From CAIOJG01 sp964477455 (lineage in GTDB: Bacteria > Patescibacteriota > Patescibacteriia > Magasanikbacterales > GWA2-37-8), in assembly GCA_964477455.1 (NCBI GenBank), contig CAYZHG010000006.1, positions 1 through 6,525 of the forward strand: a DNA stretch of 6,525 nt, written 5' to 3'. The translations under genes and the position numbers were made by a program. The notes below the pieces were generated by a model. It ran no database searches and was not told the DNA's origin. It saw only the letters and a program-made list of their open reading frames with translations. This document shows, one piece after another, positions 5,809-6,525 of the stretch (the first letter of the stretch is position 1; each line of letters starts with the position of its first letter).

Positions 5809-6471
5809 ATGCCTACATCAAAATTTTATCAACTAATAACCGCACTTTTTGTCACCAGTTTGGTCGTGTCCAATATTATTGCCGTCAAAATCGGTGCCTT
5901 TGGTAATTATTTTCTACCTGTTGGGGTAATATTGTTTCCGATAACTTATATTATTGGTGATGTCTTGACGGAGGTATATGGCTTTGCCAGTGCTCGTCGT
6001 GCTATCTGGATTGGTTTTGTCTGTAATTTGGTTGCGGTGATTGCCATTTATATTAGTATTCATATTCCTTCCGCACCATTTTTTGAAAATCAAAAAGCCT
6101 TCGAACAGATTTTGGGTTTTGCACCACGCTTATTGGTTGCATCGTTCGTTGCTTATCTTGTTGGACAATTTGCCAATTCGCTGGTGATGGCCAAAATGAA
6201 AATAAAAACAGCTGGCAAACATTTGTGGATGCGTACGATTGGATCTACTATCGTTGGCGAAGGTTTGGATTCATTAATATTTATTGTAATTGCATTTTGG
6301 GGTGTGATACCAAACGACGTTATTGGAGGTTTAATTTTAGCACAATGGATGTTCAAGACTTTGTTTGAAGTTGTTTTGACGCCAGTGACTTACGCCGTAG
6401 TTGGATATCTAAAGAAAACTGAACAAATTGATGTGTACGATAAAGACACAAGTTTCAATCCATTTAAATAA
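5809..6471 (+). CDS. yhhQ: Queuosine precursor transporter, YhhQ/VUT family
   Basis: An inner-membrane transporter of the COG1738/DUF165 family. E. coli YhhQ imports the queuosine precursor 7-cyano-7-deazaguanine (preQ0). The 220 residues are about the family length and contain roughly six hydrophobic segments (about 8-27, 33-51, 65-85, 105-128, 146-165 and 171-199). Family motifs are visible: PITYIIGDVLTEVYG (44-58), ASFVAYLVGQFANS (111-124), RTIGSTIVGEGLDSLIF (142-158) and the C-terminal SFNPF. These include the polar and acidic residues inside membrane helices that mark the family. It starts four bases after the hsp20 stop and is followed four bases later by a gene whose N-terminus looks like QueF, which supports a preQ0 substrate. 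Transcription probably comes from the hrcA promoter, since no closer promoter is seen. Related members may carry other precursors such as preQ1 or queuine, so the exact substrate is inferred. Confidence 0.92.
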   Translation: MPTSKFYQLITALFVTSLVVSNIIAVKIGAFGNYFLPVGVILFPITYIIGDVLTEVYGFASARRAIWIGFVCNLVAVIAIYISIHIPSAPFFENQKAFEQILGFAPRLLVASFVAYLVGQFANSLVMAKMKIKTAGKHLWMRTIGSTIVGEGLDSLIFIVIAFWGVIPNDVIGGLILAQWMFKTLFEVVLTPVTYAVVGYLKKTEQIDVYDKDTSFNPFK

Positions 6472-6475
6472 AATT

Positions 6476-6525
6476 ATGCCTACTAATAAAGAAGATTTAG
6501 AAAAATTAACTAAGCTTGGTAAAGG
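6476..6525 (+). CDS. queF: Start of a gene, probably NADPH-dependent preQ0 reductase QueF
   Basis: Only the first 16 codons and two bases are in the window, open to the end: MPTNKEDLEKLTKLGK. The ATG lies four bases after the yhhQ stop, so the gene continues the operon. The peptide resembles the N-terminus of short (unimodular) QueF proteins, which begin with a polar stretch and then an LExxTxLGxxG pattern. QueF reduces preQ0 to preQ1 in queuosine synthesis, and a neighbouring preQ0 importer is a sensible context. The catalytic residues lie beyond the window, so the name rests on a short match plus context. Confidence 0.55.
   Translation, partial: MPTNKEDLEKLTKLGK

Noticed and set aside
6153..6356. 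Minus-strand frame of 67 residues opposite yhhQ
   Set aside because: It is antisense to conserved YhhQ motifs and has no features of its own.
1..6525. CRISPR array, tRNA, rRNA or mobile element
   Set aside because: No regularly spaced repeats, RNA gene signatures, transposase motifs or terminal repeats were seen on either strand.

Overview
The window is AT-rich, densely packed bacterial DNA with very short gaps between co-directional genes. All seven visible stop codons are TAA, and no start is preceded by a convincing Shine-Dalgarno sequence. The short HrcA, the large lineage-specific exported protein and the economy of spacing suggest a small-genome, host-dependent bacterium, most likely a member of the Candidate Phyla Radiation (Patescibacteria). 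This is an inference from style and gene content; no phylogenetic marker gene is present.

Layout. (1) Bases 1-222 hold the 3' end of an SPFH/prohibitin-family gene (+), closed by a hairpin terminator at 234-267 that works in both directions. (2) Bases 295-3210 hold one very large minus-strand gene. It encodes an exported or membrane-anchored protein of about 971 residues with a transglutaminase-like Cys-His-Asp region. (3) A 130-bp divergent promoter region separates it from a plus-strand gene (3341-3994) for a 217-residue protein with a Tat-like N-terminus and an HDxxH motif. (4) From 4037 on, a strong sigma70-type promoter overlapped by a CIRCE-type operator drives hrcA-grpE-hsp20-yhhQ and the start of a fifth gene that looks like queF. 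Gaps are 1, 24, 4 and 4 bases.

How the genes fit together. The right half is a self-regulated heat-shock operon: HrcA would repress its own promoter through the CIRCE repeat, GrpE is the nucleotide exchange factor for DnaK, and Hsp20 is a holdase. dnaK and dnaJ are not in the window. The last two genes belong to queuosine metabolism (preQ0 uptake, then probably preQ0 reduction) and appear to be transcribed through from the heat-shock promoter. The left half is a divergent pair of exported proteins of unknown function, each with residues that could form a hydrolase or transferase active site. It lies between the SPFH gene and the heat-shock operon and looks like a lineage-specific surface module. 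This pair is the least explained part of the window.
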